This document shows, in pieces, positions 27,566-36,653 of a stretch of 64,000 nucleotides of DNA. The DNA lies in contig NC_011566.1 of NCBI RefSeq assembly GCF_000014885.1, positions 1,054,001 to 1,118,000 of the forward strand, given 5' to 3'. The notes below the pieces were generated by a model. It saw only the letters and a list, made by a program, of their open reading frames with translations, made no database searches and was not told the DNA's origin. Numbering within the stretch: the stretch's first letter is position 1; each line of letters opens with the position of its first letter. The stretch is from Shewanella piezotolerans WP3 (lineage in GTDB: Bacteria; Pseudomonadota; Gammaproteobacteria; Enterobacterales; Shewanellaceae). A program made the position numbers and the translations under genes.

Positions 27566-27594
27566 GAAAAGCGAGCCGAAAGGTTCGCTTTTTG
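27566..27594 (+). terminator. Rho-independent terminator after the csp gene
   Basis: AAAAGCGAGCC and GGTTCGCTTTTT pair around GAAA, with a T run, about 85 bp after the stop. Confidence 0.85.
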
Positions 27595-27734
27595 CGTTTT
27601 AGCGCTAACCAAGTTACGACAGCGCATGTTGTTGGCCACCATTACCCTACATCACATATAGATACATTCCTACGCTGTTGCAGATGATTGGTTTTCCACC
27701 GCAGCTTCATTGCTCCCCAGCTTTATACTGATTA

Positions 27735-28045
27735 TACCAATCAGTATAAAGATTTGATCGCTCAGCGAGAGTTTAGCGACTTTGAGGTAAGGTCATTAAA
27801 TGCTCCTGCATTAATGACATTCACCACATCCATGTGGTTAGCAATGAATGAAGAGCATAGTTATTCTACGTTCAAATTGATTAACGCAGCATCAAAGCCG
27901 CTAAAACTCGCCTTTAGGAGTGTTTTTGGCTTGCTACTTCTGCGTTGAATAAACTCATAAGGGAATAACCATTATGTCATTTATTCGCCTTGAATTAGCG
28001 TGCCAAAAACGCTCTGAGTAGATCAACTTCTTATACTGATTGGTA
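27735..28045. repeat. MITE family 3, complete copy (311 bp)
   Basis: The termini TACCAATCAGTATAA and TTATACTGATTGGTA are perfect inverse complements over 15 bp, bordered by TTA on both sides. A second TTATACTGAT precedes the left edge, forming an extra palindrome there. The left 70 bp match the remnant at 15803-16016. It ends about 45 bp before the first NorR-like site of norV. Confidence 0.85.
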
Positions 28046-28091
28046 TTAGCATTAATCCCAACCAGTATCGGTTTTTTCACTTTGATACTTT

Positions 28092-28171
28092 GTCATAAAG
28101 ACTCGGCGTTAAGGGTGTCTTAATGACATAGCGAGTGTCTTTATGATACTTGCGGTTGTTGTCATTATTAC
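28092..28171 (+). promoter_or_regulatory. Four NorR-like enhancer sites upstream of norV
   Basis: The NorR pattern GT-N7-AC occurs at 28092 (GTCATAAAGAC), 28117 (GTCTTAATGAC) and 28161 (GTCATTATTAC). A near match lies at 28137 (GTCTTTATGAT). Spacings are 25, 20 and 24 bp, with AT-rich centres as in E. coli norVW. They lie 57-152 bp upstream of a sigma-54 promoter, the normal enhancer position. Confidence 0.7.
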
Positions 28172-28227
28172 AATTTTTCATTGGCGCATTTTTATACTTA
28201 CCCAATAGTTTCAATCAATTATCTCAT

Positions 28228-28243
28228 TGGCATGCTTAGTGCA
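28228..28243 (+). promoter_or_regulatory. Sigma-54 (-24/-12) promoter of norVW
   Basis: TGGCATGCTTAGTGCA matches the consensus TGGCACG-N4-TTGCA with GG and GC at the exact required spacing and two mismatches. It lies 51 bp before the norV start, downstream of the NorR-like sites. Confidence 0.75.
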
Positions 28244-28294
28244 ATTACTCAGCTTAGAAATTGATAATTTATTTAATCTTTTAGGTAGTAGCTA

Positions 28295-29782
28295 ATGACA
28301 ATTCATGTAAAAAACAACATCCACTGGGTCGGCCAACGCGATTGGGAAGTACAAGACTTCCATGGCACCGAATACAAAATGACGCGCGGTACCAGTTACA
28401 ACAGTTACCTCATCCGAGAGCAGAAGACAGTCTTAATCGATACCGTTGATCATAGGTTTAGTCATCAGTTTATTCAAAACCTAGAGATGGAAATTGATCT
28501 TAACAGTATCGATTTCATTGTGATAAATCATGCCGAAGAAGACCATTCAGGCGCGTTAACTGCCTTGATGCAGAAAATACCTGGCACGCCAATCTATTGT
28601 ACTGAAGCAGCAGTGGACTCTATTGTCGGGCATCACCATCACCCTGAGTGGAACTTCAAAACCGTTAAAACTGGCGACAGTGTTGATATTGGGAATGGTA
28701 AACAACTTATCTTTATTGAAGCACCAATGCTGCACTGGCCTGATAGCATGATGACCTACATGACAGAAGATGCGGTACTGTTTAGTAATGATGCCTTTGG
28801 CCAACATTACTGTGATGAACACTTGTTCAATGACGAAGTTGATCAAAATGAGCTTAAAGAGCAGTGCCTGCGTTACTACGCCAACATTCTTACCCCTTTT
28901 AGTAGCCTAGTTACCGCCAAAATTCATGAAGTACTGAGCTTTAACGTGCCAGTGGACATGATCGCAACAGCTCACGGTATCGTTTGGCGCGATAACCCGA
29001 CTCAAATTATTCATCAGTATCTTGAATGGGCTGACAGCTACCAAGAAGACAAGATCACAATATTCTATGATTCAATGTCGAATAACACGCGTATGATGGC
29101 AGATGCCATTGCTCAAGGCATCCATGACGTTGATCCGGGGGTTGCCGTTAAAGTGTTTAACGTTTCTAAACATGATAAGAATGAAATCCTATCGCACACT
29201 TTCCGCTCTAAAGGAGTGCTTGTCGGTTCATCAACCATGAATAATGTCATGATGCCAAAAATTGCTGGCATGCTAGAGGAGATCACCGGTCTTAGGTTTA
29301 AAGGCAAAAAAGCGGCTGCATTTGGCAGTTATGGCTGGAATGGTGGCGCTGTGGATAGGATTAACACTCGCTTAATGGATGCTGGCTTTGAAACCGCGCT
29401 GGGTTTAAAAACTAAGTGGAGACCCGATGGCAAAGCGATGCGTGAATGTCGTGAACATGGTCGCCAAATAGCAAAACAGTGGGCACTACAACCTCTAACT
29501 GCAGTCGCAAGTCTTGCTGAGGCAAAGCTTAGCACTGAGCCTAATCCAGCTGCTCAAACAGCTAAGCCTGTATCTGCAAGTGCTGAAGAGCAGGCGCTAG
29601 CTGAGCACTCAGCTGATTGCCAATGCATGATCTGCACTGTGTGTAACTGGGTTTATGACCCCGCTAAAGGTGAGCCAAACCAAGAGATTGAGCCTGGAAC
29701 AACTTGGGCTGACATACCTGAATACTTTCTCTGCCCTGAGTGCAACTTAGGTAAAGATGTGTTTGTTGAGCATAACGCGTAG
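28295..29782 (+). CDS. norV: Anaerobic nitric oxide reductase flavorubredoxin
   Basis: This 495-residue flavodiiron protein reduces nitric oxide to nitrous oxide. The N-terminal beta-lactamase-like domain carries diiron ligands in NHAEEDHSGAL and later histidines. The flavodoxin domain (ITIFYDSMSNNTRMMADAIA) binds FMN. The C-terminal rubredoxin domain has the paired CTVC and CPEC iron ligands. Upstream lie four NorR-like sites and a sigma-54 promoter. norW follows 38 bp later. norR, normally divergent from norV, is not found upstream here; a MITE and the csp gene occupy that place. Confidence 0.95.
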   Translation: MTIHVKNNIHWVGQRDWEVQDFHGTEYKMTRGTSYNSYLIREQKTVLIDTVDHRFSHQFIQNLEMEIDLNSIDFIVINHAEEDHSGALTALMQKIPGTPIYCTEAAVDSIVGHHHHPEWNFKTVKTGDSVDIGNGKQLIFIEAPMLHWPDSMMTYMTEDAVLFSNDAFGQHYCDEHLFNDEVDQNELKEQCLRYYANILTPFSSLVTAKIHEVLSFNVPVDMIATAHGIVWRDNPTQIIHQYLEWADSYQEDKITIFYDSMSNNTRMMADAIAQGIHDVDPGVAVKVFNVSKHDKNEILSHTFRSKGVLVGSSTMNNVMMPKIAGMLEEITGLRFKGKKAAAFGSYGWNGGAVDRINTRLMDAGFETALGLKTKWRPDGKAMRECREHGRQIAKQWALQPLTAVASLAEAKLSTEPNPAAQTAKPVSASAEEQALAEHSADCQCMICTVCNWVYDPAKGEPNQEIEPGTTWADIPEYFLCPECNLGKDVFVEHNA

Positions 29783-29820
29783 CGACGTATTATACCGATT
29801 GGTATTAAGAGGACTCAATC

Positions 29821-30978
29821 ATGACTGCACCAGTTGTGATCATTGGTAGCGGCTTTGCCGCTTATCAATTGATAAAAAATATTCGCAGACAAGACAAAGA
29901 GCTGCCCATTTTAGTGATAACAGCCGATAACGGCGATGAGTATAACAAGCCCGATTTAAGTCATGTCTTTTCAAAAGGGCAAGATGCCGATGCGTTGATA
30001 TTGCTATCTGCTGCGGACTTTTCAGCGCAGCAACAAGTTGAAATAGTGACTAATACCCGAGTCGATAGCATTGACACTAAAACGCAGAGTGTGGATGCTG
30101 GTGGTCAATCTTACCATTACGCTAAGTTAGTGTTTGCCACAGGCGCTAGCGCCTTTGTACCGCCTATTAAAGGTGGAGGGCAAGCTAGTGTTATCACCCT
30201 CAATAGCTTGTCTGAGTATCGTGCTTCGCAAGCAGCCATAGACCGTGCGGCTCGAATACTGCTGATGGGCGGAGGATTGATTGGTACAGAGCTCGCGATG
30301 GATCTGCAAGCTAGCGGAAAAGAGGTGATAGTGGTTGAGCCAAATAGCCGGTTACTTGCCAATGTGACTCCGGATTTTGTCGCGCTGAAACTTGAGCGTA
30401 CCTTGCTTGATGCTGGAATGGCCCTTGAGCTTAATGATTATGTCAGCTTAATAGAGCCTGCGATTACAGCCACAAACGCACAAGCATACAAGGTGACCAC
30501 TCATAAAGGGCGTGTATTCACCGTTGACAGGGTGATCTCAGCGGCTGGGCTACGCGCCAATACTCAACTTGCGCAGCAAGCAGGGCTTGCGGTCAATCAG
30601 GGGATTGTAGTCGATAGTCAATTAAAGACATCTGCCGAGAATGTCTATGCTTTAGGTGACTGTGCTGAGATCAATGGCAAAGTAATGGCATACCTACAAC
30701 CGATTATATTAAGTGCTAATGCGCTGGCTAAGGAGCTATTAGGTCAGCCATCACAACTAACCTTTCCGCCGATGATGGTGAAAGTAAAAACACCTGCTTA
30801 TCCGATTCAAATAGGTGGCAGCTTTGATACTGCGTCATTCTGGAAAGTGAACTTTGCTAAGCAAGGAGTCGTGGCTGAGGCCTATGACGAGTTAAACAAT
30901 ATGAGCGGGTTTGTGGTTACCGATGAAAGTGCCAAGCAGTCTTTTTCGCTGTTAAGAAAAGTAGTAGCACATAACTAG
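29821..30978 (+). CDS. norW: NADH:flavorubredoxin reductase
   Basis: This 385-residue FAD/NAD-binding oxidoreductase passes electrons from NADH to the rubredoxin domain of NorV. The FAD motif is VVIIGSGFAAYQLIKNIR, the NAD motif is ILLMGGGLIGTELAMDLQ, and the late FAD motif is NVYALGDCAEING. Length and motif order match NorW. It is co-transcribed with norV across a 38-bp gap that includes a small GATTGGTATTA element resembling the MITE family 3 terminus. Confidence 0.93.
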   Translation: MTAPVVIIGSGFAAYQLIKNIRRQDKELPILVITADNGDEYNKPDLSHVFSKGQDADALILLSAADFSAQQQVEIVTNTRVDSIDTKTQSVDAGGQSYHYAKLVFATGASAFVPPIKGGGQASVITLNSLSEYRASQAAIDRAARILLMGGGLIGTELAMDLQASGKEVIVVEPNSRLLANVTPDFVALKLERTLLDAGMALELNDYVSLIEPAITATNAQAYKVTTHKGRVFTVDRVISAAGLRANTQLAQQAGLAVNQGIVVDSQLKTSAENVYALGDCAEINGKVMAYLQPIILSANALAKELLGQPSQLTFPPMMVKVKTPAYPIQIGGSFDTASFWKVNFAKQGVVAEAYDELNNMSGFVVTDESAKQSFSLLRKVVAHN

Positions 30979-31150
30979 TATCAGTCGTAGTTAATAGCTG
31001 CTGACTCAAGCTTGTTAAAACACTTGATAACGTCGTTAGAAACTTTGGTTGTAGAATAACTACTTATCGAAAATTCATGCCTTGTTTTCAAGCGTTTTTC
31101 CTACGCTATTTCTGAACACTTACTGTGATTGGTATAAAGCCAGCATTAAC

Positions 31151-31173
31151 AAAGGTCGCACTGGCGGCCTTTT
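31151..31173. terminator. Hairpin between convergent norW and EamA transporter genes
   Basis: AAAGGTCGC and GCGGCCTTT pair (one G-T) around a 4-base loop, with a short T tract on the plus side. Confidence 0.6.
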
Positions 31174-31196
31174 CATTGACTCCTCTATAAAGCTAA

Positions 31197-32057
31197 TCAG
31201 CTTTGAGAGAGCTTTATATAAACAAACAGCGATAGCAAAATAGTCGCTCCTCCAAGAAGCTTTTGTGGTTCAATCACTTCTGAAAGTAAACCAATACTGA
31301 GCATTAGCGTCCAGACCGGCTCTAATATCATGATCAATGAGGCTGTTTCAATTTTAACTGAACATTGTCCCACTGTTTGCATTAAGTAACGTAATGCCGT
31401 TGCTATAACCGTTGAAATAGCAAACCAAATGAGAGTCTGCTTACTGACTTCAAATGCTTGTGGTTGCTCAAGAAGCACTATCAATAACCCACCAAGGCCA
31501 ACGACAAATAGTTGTAGGCTAATGGAGCTAAGTGGCTTGATGTTCGTCGTTAATCGTTTATTTAATACAAAGTGCAAGGATAGTAAGGTTGAAGCGAGTA
31601 AGAAGTACCATTGGCTTTGTTCTATTTGCCAACCATTACTGAGAATAAGCAACAACATGCCTACCACTGCAATTGGCAATGCCAACCAAAAGGCGCGATT
31701 AGGTGTCACCCCAAACAGTAACCATGAAGTAAAAGGGGCAATGAGCATCGCCAAACTCATGATAAATGCGCCTTCTGACAAGCTGCTAGACATAGAAATT
31801 GCATACACATATAGCTGAATACAAGCTGCTAATACTACGCCGACGGCACAGATTGAAAACAGTTGTTTAGCGCGAAGTTCTCGCAGCTGACTCAAGCAAA
31901 ATGGCAGCAAGATAAGACTTGCAAGCAGAAAGCGAGCACTAATGAAGGCACTTGCTGGCACTTGGGTAATAATTTGTTTTGAAGCGATCCAGCCTACAGC
32001 GGCAAGAAAGGTCGCCAGTAGCAGTAAAAGTTCGCCACGCAGTGCTAGTTTGTTCAT
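31197..32057 (-). CDS. EamA/DMT family transporter
   Basis: This 286-residue inner-membrane protein has about ten hydrophobic helices in two EamA repeats (LLLLATFLAAVGWIASKQII at the start; LILEPVWTLMLSIGLLSEVI in the second). The family exports small metabolites such as amino acids; the substrate is not apparent. It is monocistronic, convergent with norW and divided from nemA by about 130 bp. Confidence 0.87.
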   Translation of the reverse strand: MNKLALRGELLLLLATFLAAVGWIASKQIITQVPASAFISARFLLASLILLPFCLSQLRELRAKQLFSICAVGVVLAACIQLYVYAISMSSSLSEGAFIMSLAMLIAPFTSWLLFGVTPNRAFWLALPIAVVGMLLLILSNGWQIEQSQWYFLLASTLLSLHFVLNKRLTTNIKPLSSISLQLFVVGLGGLLIVLLEQPQAFEVSKQTLIWFAISTVIATALRYLMQTVGQCSVKIETASLIMILEPVWTLMLSIGLLSEVIEPQKLLGGATILLSLFVYIKLSQS

Positions 32058-32189
32058 TTATTGTGTTTTTTTGGCTAGGGATAGGACTGAAACCAGTAGG
32101 CTAAAGGAGCTGAGGGCTAGCGGCTAGTGGTCGTTGCTAAGTATGTGACCTTAGCAACGACCGAATGCTGTATTGGCTTTAACTATGGA

Positions 32190-33290
32190 TTAGTTAGCAC
32201 TGTAATCTGGGTAGTCAGTCAGTCCAACTTCCGCACCACCGAAAAGTGTATTTGGATCGTGCATAGCTAGCGGATAGCCGTGCTGGATCCGTGATGGCAG
32301 ATCAGGGTTGGCAACAAACGGACGGCCAAAACCAATCATGTCTGCCACTCCATCATCGATCGCCATAGCACCTTTGTCACTATCATATCGGCCGGCATAG
32401 ATCAGCACACCTTGATAGGCTTGGCGGACATCTGCTTTAAAGGCTTTAGGTGTTTCTGGCGCGTCGTCCCAGTCAACTTCTGCAATATGGATGTAAACTA
32501 CACTCAGTGAGTTTAGTAGCACTGCAGCTGCTGTGTAGGTCTCTTCAGGAGTCGCATCAACAGTGCCATTAAGTGAAGTAAATGGCGCAAGACGCACACC
32601 AACGCGATCAGCGCCAATAGCATCGGTCATGGCCGCAACCACTTCGCCCATAAAGCGCAGTCTATTTTCTATAGAACCACCATACTCATCGGTGCGGTTA
32701 TTAGCTTCTGAGTCGATAAACTGGTTGATTAGGTAGCCGTTTGCAGCATGAAGTTCAATGCCATCAAAACCAGCCTCTATCGCATTGAGAGCAGCTTGGC
32801 GGTATTGACCAATAACCAGTTCAATATCAGCTTGAGTCATCTCTCTCGGTTCGACTACGTCAACAAAACCTGGCTCTTGGGTACCATTGTCGATAAATAC
32901 CTTAACGTTCTTTGCTTTTAAGGCTGAAGATGAGATTGGTTGTTGGCCACCAATGTTATCTGGATGGGTGACTCGACCTACATGCCATAACTGAGCAAAG
33001 ATAGTACCCCCATTGTTGTGAACAGCATCAGTGACGAGTTTCCAGCCATGAATTTGCTCAGAGGTATAGATCCCGGGGGTCCATGCGTAGCCTTGACCCA
33101 TTGCTGATATTTGAGTGCCTTCAGCAACGATAAGTCCTGCAGAAGCTCTTTGTGCATAGTACTTGGCCATCATCTGATTGGCTGTATTACCCGGTTGGCT
33201 GGCACGAGAGCGAGTCATCGGAGGCATAACAATGCGATTGCTTAGGGTCAGTTTACCAAGTTGGATTGGTTGGAATAGCGAGTCAGTCAT
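32190..33290 (-). CDS. nemA: Old yellow enzyme family alkene reductase (NemA-like)
   Basis: This 366-residue FMN-dependent TIM-barrel oxidoreductase reduces activated alkenes, N-ethylmaleimide and nitrate esters. It begins TDSLFQPIQLGKLTLSNRIV, with MPPMTRSRA for FMN contact. It has the substrate-binding HAANGYLINQFID and a second active-site stretch FAQLWHVGRV. gloA lies 4 bp upstream on the same strand. A nemA-gloA pair is a known electrophile and methylglyoxal detoxification unit, usually regulated by a TetR-type NemR, which is not adjacent here. Confidence 0.92.
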   Translation of the reverse strand: MTDSLFQPIQLGKLTLSNRIVMPPMTRSRASQPGNTANQMMAKYYAQRASAGLIVAEGTQISAMGQGYAWTPGIYTSEQIHGWKLVTDAVHNNGGTIFAQLWHVGRVTHPDNIGGQQPISSSALKAKNVKVFIDNGTQEPGFVDVVEPREMTQADIELVIGQYRQAALNAIEAGFDGIELHAANGYLINQFIDSEANNRTDEYGGSIENRLRFMGEVVAAMTDAIGADRVGVRLAPFTSLNGTVDATPEETYTAAAVLLNSLSVVYIHIAEVDWDDAPETPKAFKADVRQAYQGVLIYAGRYDSDKGAMAIDDGVADMIGFGRPFVANPDLPSRIQHGYPLAMHDPNTLFGGAEVGLTDYPDYSAN

Positions 33291-33294
33291 CGTA

Positions 33295-33681
33295 TTACTC
33301 TCCTAGCTGGATAAGTTCAATTTGGTAGCCGTCAGGATCAGTGATAAAGGCGATATGAGTATTCCCACCTTTTACTGGACCAGCATCTCGAGTGACATTA
33401 CCGCCGAGTGTTTTAATCTTGTCACAAGCAGCGTAAATATCTTCTACGCCGAGTGCGATATGGCCAAATGCATTACCCATATCATACTCATCAGTATCCC
33501 AGTTATAGGTCAGCTCAATAGTGGTACTGTCAGCCTGGTTACCAAAGCCAACGAACACTAAGGTGTAGCGGTATTGCTGGTTTTCAGTTCTCTCAAGCTC
33601 TTTCATGCCAAGTACATTAGTATAAAAAGCGATTGACTTATCGAGGTCCTTGACCCTTAACATGGTGTGTAAAAACTTCAT
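33295..33681 (-). CDS. gloA: Lactoylglutathione lyase (glyoxalase I)
   Basis: This 128-residue metal-dependent glyoxalase I converts the methylglyoxal-glutathione hemithioacetal to lactoylglutathione. Metal ligands fit the family: His5 in KFLHTMLRV, a glutamate in STTIELTYNW, a histidine in AFGHIALGV and a glutamate in DGYQIELIQ. Length and sequence match bacterial nickel-type GloA. It is the first gene of an operon with nemA, 4 bp apart. Confidence 0.95.
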   Translation of the reverse strand: MKFLHTMLRVKDLDKSIAFYTNVLGMKELERTENQQYRYTLVFVGFGNQADSTTIELTYNWDTDEYDMGNAFGHIALGVEDIYAACDKIKTLGGNVTRDAGPVKGGNTHIAFITDPDGYQIELIQLGE

Positions 33682-33958
33682 ATATTGCCTTTAGAAACGC
33701 ATTACTGACTTGAACATAAACAGAGTAAATTTTGCGTTTGATGATCTGTATTTGATGGTCAAAATTTACAGTTAATAGCTTGCGATTTGAAATTATCATT
33801 TTTTATGTATTTGATAATTTTGCGTAATGATCTGCGAGTGGTAAGTCTGTTTTAGATTTGATTATCAATGCTAAGTTGAAACTATTTACTCTTGTAGAGC
33901 GATTATCAATATTTGCAATTAGATGTAGACTTGTTACTAGCGAAATAGAAAAGGGCGA

Positions 33959-34765
33959 ATGATGGCAAAGACAATTTTAATCACTGGTGCTACAGATGGC
34001 ATTGGCCTTGAAACTGCAAAATCATTGGTATCCCAAGGACATCATGTATTGCTCCATGGGCGTAGCGAAATGAAGTTAGCAGCTGTTGCCGAACAATTGG
34101 CGAAAGGAAGTATCGAGACCTATATTGCCGACTTATCTGTTATGAGCGACGTAATTTCACTGGCTGATAATATCAAGCAACGGCATCAGCATATTGATGT
34201 GATTATTAATAATGCGGGTGTGTATAGTGGCTCAGGTCAACCGACCAAAGACGGCTTTGATCTACGATTTGCTGTAAACACATTTGCGCCGTATTTGTTA
34301 ACTCAAAAGCTGTTACCACTATTAGGTAAGCACAGTCGCGTGGTGAATCTATCATCTGCGGCTCAAGCAAGTGTCGACTTACAAGCGCTTGCAGGTGAGA
34401 AGGTATTATCTGATGGGCAGGCGTATGCGCAGAGTAAGTTGGCTATTACCATGTGGTCGCGGGTATTGGGGCTTGAGTTACAAACAACGGGCCCGATAGT
34501 TGTCTCCGTTAATCCCGCCTCTATGCTTGGTAGTAAGATGGTTAAAGATGCTTTTGGTGTTGCGGGTGGAGACTTGAGTATAGGCGTTAATATTCTTTGT
34601 CGAGCAGCGTTATCTGATGAGTTTTCAGGTGCTGCAGGGCTGTATTTCGATAATGATATTGGGCGTTTTAGCAGTCCGCATAATGATGCGCTAGATGAAA
34701 CTACACTCATGTTGCTGATGGACTCAATGAAGCAAGCATTATCAAAGGTGAGTTACGCCAGTTAA
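33959..34765 (+). CDS. Short-chain dehydrogenase/reductase (SDR) family protein
   Basis: This 268-residue Rossmann-fold oxidoreductase has the cofactor motif TGATDGIGLETA, the NNAGVYSG motif, and catalytic Ser and Tyr-Lys in NLSSAAQ and YAQSK. Specificity within the SDR family cannot be read from sequence. Two adjacent ATG codons (33959, 33962) precede KTILITGATDG. It is divergent from the gloA-nemA operon over about 280 bp of AT-rich DNA and is followed by a strong terminator. Confidence 0.9.
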   Translation: MMAKTILITGATDGIGLETAKSLVSQGHHVLLHGRSEMKLAAVAEQLAKGSIETYIADLSVMSDVISLADNIKQRHQHIDVIINNAGVYSGSGQPTKDGFDLRFAVNTFAPYLLTQKLLPLLGKHSRVVNLSSAAQASVDLQALAGEKVLSDGQAYAQSKLAITMWSRVLGLELQTTGPIVVSVNPASMLGSKMVKDAFGVAGGDLSIGVNILCRAALSDEFSGAAGLYFDNDIGRFSSPHNDALDETTLMLLMDSMKQALSKVSYAS

Positions 34766-34785
34766 CTTGCTGAGCACTTAAATTG

Positions 34786-34812
34786 AAATGGGCTCATAGG
34801 CCCATTTTTTTA
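34786..34812 (+). terminator. Rho-independent terminator after the SDR gene
   Basis: AAATGGGC and GGCCCATTT pair around CTCATA-type loop bases and are followed by seven T residues, 20 bp after the stop. Confidence 0.85.
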
Positions 34813-34832
34813 TAGAATCTACAGAGACGGGT

Positions 34833-35021
34833 TTAAATTAGGCTCGCAGCAATTTGGCTTAAATGCGATTCGAGTTCATCTTCTGTTTTAGGCAGTGACT
34901 CGAGCTCAAACGATAAAGGTTTGCTACCATTGAGCATAAACACTGAACTTTCACCATGATCATAGTGGAACCATTTTCCATTGACGCAAAGGTCTGTATA
35001 GCAATTGGGGAGTAGTTCCAT
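34833..35021 (-). CDS. Small hypothetical protein, 62 aa
   Basis: This short acidic protein begins MELLPNCYTDLCVNGKWFHY, continues through FMLNGSKPLSFELESLP and ends in a predicted helix (EDELESHLSQIAASLI). AGGTGCAC lies just upstream of ATG 35021. No family was recognised. It is monocistronic and reads toward the SDR terminator. Confidence 0.5.
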   Translation of the reverse strand: MELLPNCYTDLCVNGKWFHYDHGESSVFMLNGSKPLSFELESLPKTEDELESHLSQIAASLI

Positions 35022-35107
35022 CGTGCACCTCTAAATTCTACGTTTCATTTTTAAAAGACATTAAGTCGTAATTTCTGTGAACTTCGCGCAATGCTGGTTT
35101 GCGCCTT

Positions 35108-35123
35108 TGTGATCTAGTTCACC
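35108..35123. promoter_or_regulatory. CRP-like site
   Basis: TGTGATCTAGTTCACC matches TGTGA-N6-TCACA at nine of ten conserved positions. It lies 87 bp upstream of the minus-strand small gene and far upstream of the plus-strand gene, so it could serve either. Confidence 0.55.
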
Positions 35124-35154
35124 TTTATAAGGCCTGAAAAGGCGTAGGCAGTTA

Positions 35155-35168
35155 TTGATCTAAATCAA
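35155..35168. promoter_or_regulatory. FNR/EtrA box (distal)
   Basis: TTGATCTAAATCAA is a perfect match to the FNR consensus TTGAT-N4-ATCAA. Confidence 0.65.
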
Positions 35169-35352
35169 CGCTGCCGTAATTAGCACTGATTGTGACAGTG
35201 GTAAACCCTATTTATTGCTAATAAAGAAGGCTAATTAATAGCGATTCGGCTGAAAATACTACTTTGTGGGCATGTTGTGGTGGGTTTAACTTTTGGGAGC
35301 AGCGGGGAAACTAGAACGTTTAATGAGCTTTTACTATATTAACTTTTTCGGT

Positions 35353-35366
35353 TTGATCTGTATCAA
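35353..35366 (+). promoter_or_regulatory. FNR/EtrA box (proximal to the small membrane-protein gene)
   Basis: TTGATCTGTATCAA is a second perfect FNR consensus. If its centre is at -41.5, transcription would start near 35401, with TATTAA near 35392 as the -10 element. Confidence 0.7.
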
Positions 35367-35446
35367 GACCTTGTAGACCAAATAGATTCAATATTAAATG
35401 ATAAGGTCGATTAACTGAGCTGCATGATGATTGAAGGAGGTTAACT

Positions 35447-35683
35447 GTGACAGATGCAAAATTGATTTTACTGTTAAAAACCTCTATTTCTATTGGTCTG
35501 TGTTTAATCCTGTTGGGGATCTACTTCCACAACTTTAGTGAGGCTGTGGAAGCCATGGGCGTAACAGGAATTATCATTAGCGCCATGTGTATCGCCCTTG
35601 GTATGGTTCTGTCACTGCCAACCAAAATGTACCTTACCTTTATACTTGTGCGGCGTGAAGCAGATAAAAACCAACCAGATTAG
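35447..35683 (+). CDS. Small membrane protein, 78 aa, under apparent FNR/EtrA control
   Basis: GTG 35447 has an excellent ribosome-binding site (AAGGAGG, six bases upstream). The product has two membrane helices (TSISIGLCLILLGIYFH and VTGIIISAMCIALGMVLSL), with a short loop between and a charged C-terminus (VRREADKNQPD). No family was recognised. Two perfect FNR boxes and a CRP-like site upstream suggest anaerobic induction. A role in respiration or membrane adaptation would only be a guess. Confidence 0.75.
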   Translation: MTDAKLILLLKTSISIGLCLILLGIYFHNFSEAVEAMGVTGIIISAMCIALGMVLSLPTKMYLTFILVRREADKNQPD

Positions 35684-36653
35684 TTACTCAATCCTTTTTA
35701 CTCAATAGTTTAATAAAGCGTTTGATTGTGCCTGCTTTAGAAGAGATTACTTATACCTAATTTGTGCGCCCGTTGAATGCTTGATTTTAGTTGATGATTT
35801 CATTTTTATAATGAACGTCCTACATTATTCGATAATAATATAATTTTTCCATCATCTATGGGGGGGACAGGCTTTATTATAGCAACAAGTCAATCACTGT
35901 AAGTGAAAGTGCAATATTGGATATTAACCTAGAGCCTAGTTATTAGTGGTTAAATCTTAGGTCTAGGTATTAGTATTGTGAGTTTCACCTTAATTATAAA
36001 GGATGAACAGAACTAATCGTTTGTTAAAAGGCTTTATACATGTTATCTGAGCGAGTTTAGTATAACTAACAGCGTATTCTGTTCTAATACTTTAGGAGGG
36101 AGGGCATGAAAGATGCTATCGAGTGTCTCGAGTACATGAAACTGTAATCGAATCTACAATAACTTCGTGTGACATATAGTGAAAGATATTTTTCATTATT
36201 AATATTAAACCAATCTCAAAATTTAAGTTTAACCTGTTATTAAGTTTTAACGAATGAAAGTGTTTTTTTTATCAGTAATAATTATCAATATTTAGCGGGT
36301 GTTCTAAGTTTTTAATTTAATATTATCTACAAGCTTAATATAAGGAGCTATAGTTAATATTGAAAGTGCACCATATTATTTTAGTGTTTTTTTATTGATG
36401 GGTTACTATTAATATCTTTGCTATTGATGCATCGGAATGAACAGATAGCTTTGTTCAAACTCTACCTGCTTTAGGTGCAATATTTTGTATTATCTATATG
36501 TTATTAAAGATTTTGTAGTGAGTGGTGCCTGAGGCCGTATTAGCTAGGCATGTCAGGTTAAACATCGTACATAACTTGCCAATGTTGTCATATTTAATAA
36601 TGTTTTACACTCAATAATCAGTTAATTATACCGAATAGCTTACTGGTGAAGGC
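35684..36653. other. Long AT-rich region without a clear gene
   Basis: About 970 bp, visibly AT-rich, before the phosphorelay cassette. No tRNA, MITE terminus or long frame was found. A strong GGAGGGAGGGC ribosome-binding site precedes ATG 36106, but that frame has only 12 codons. It may hold regulatory sequence or an unseen small RNA. Confidence 0.4.

Larger units (their letters stand above)
35022..35446 (+). other. Regulatory intergenic region with CRP and FNR/EtrA sites
   Basis: About 425 bp between two small divergent genes. It holds one CRP-like and two perfect FNR-consensus palindromes (listed separately). The second FNR box lies about 94 bp upstream of the GTG start at 35447, suiting a class II anaerobic promoter with a start near 35401. 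Confidence 0.6.

Noticed and set aside
27688..27948. 86-codon frame spanning the left part of MITE family 3
   Set aside because: Most of it is repeat sequence and there is no ribosome-binding site or family match.
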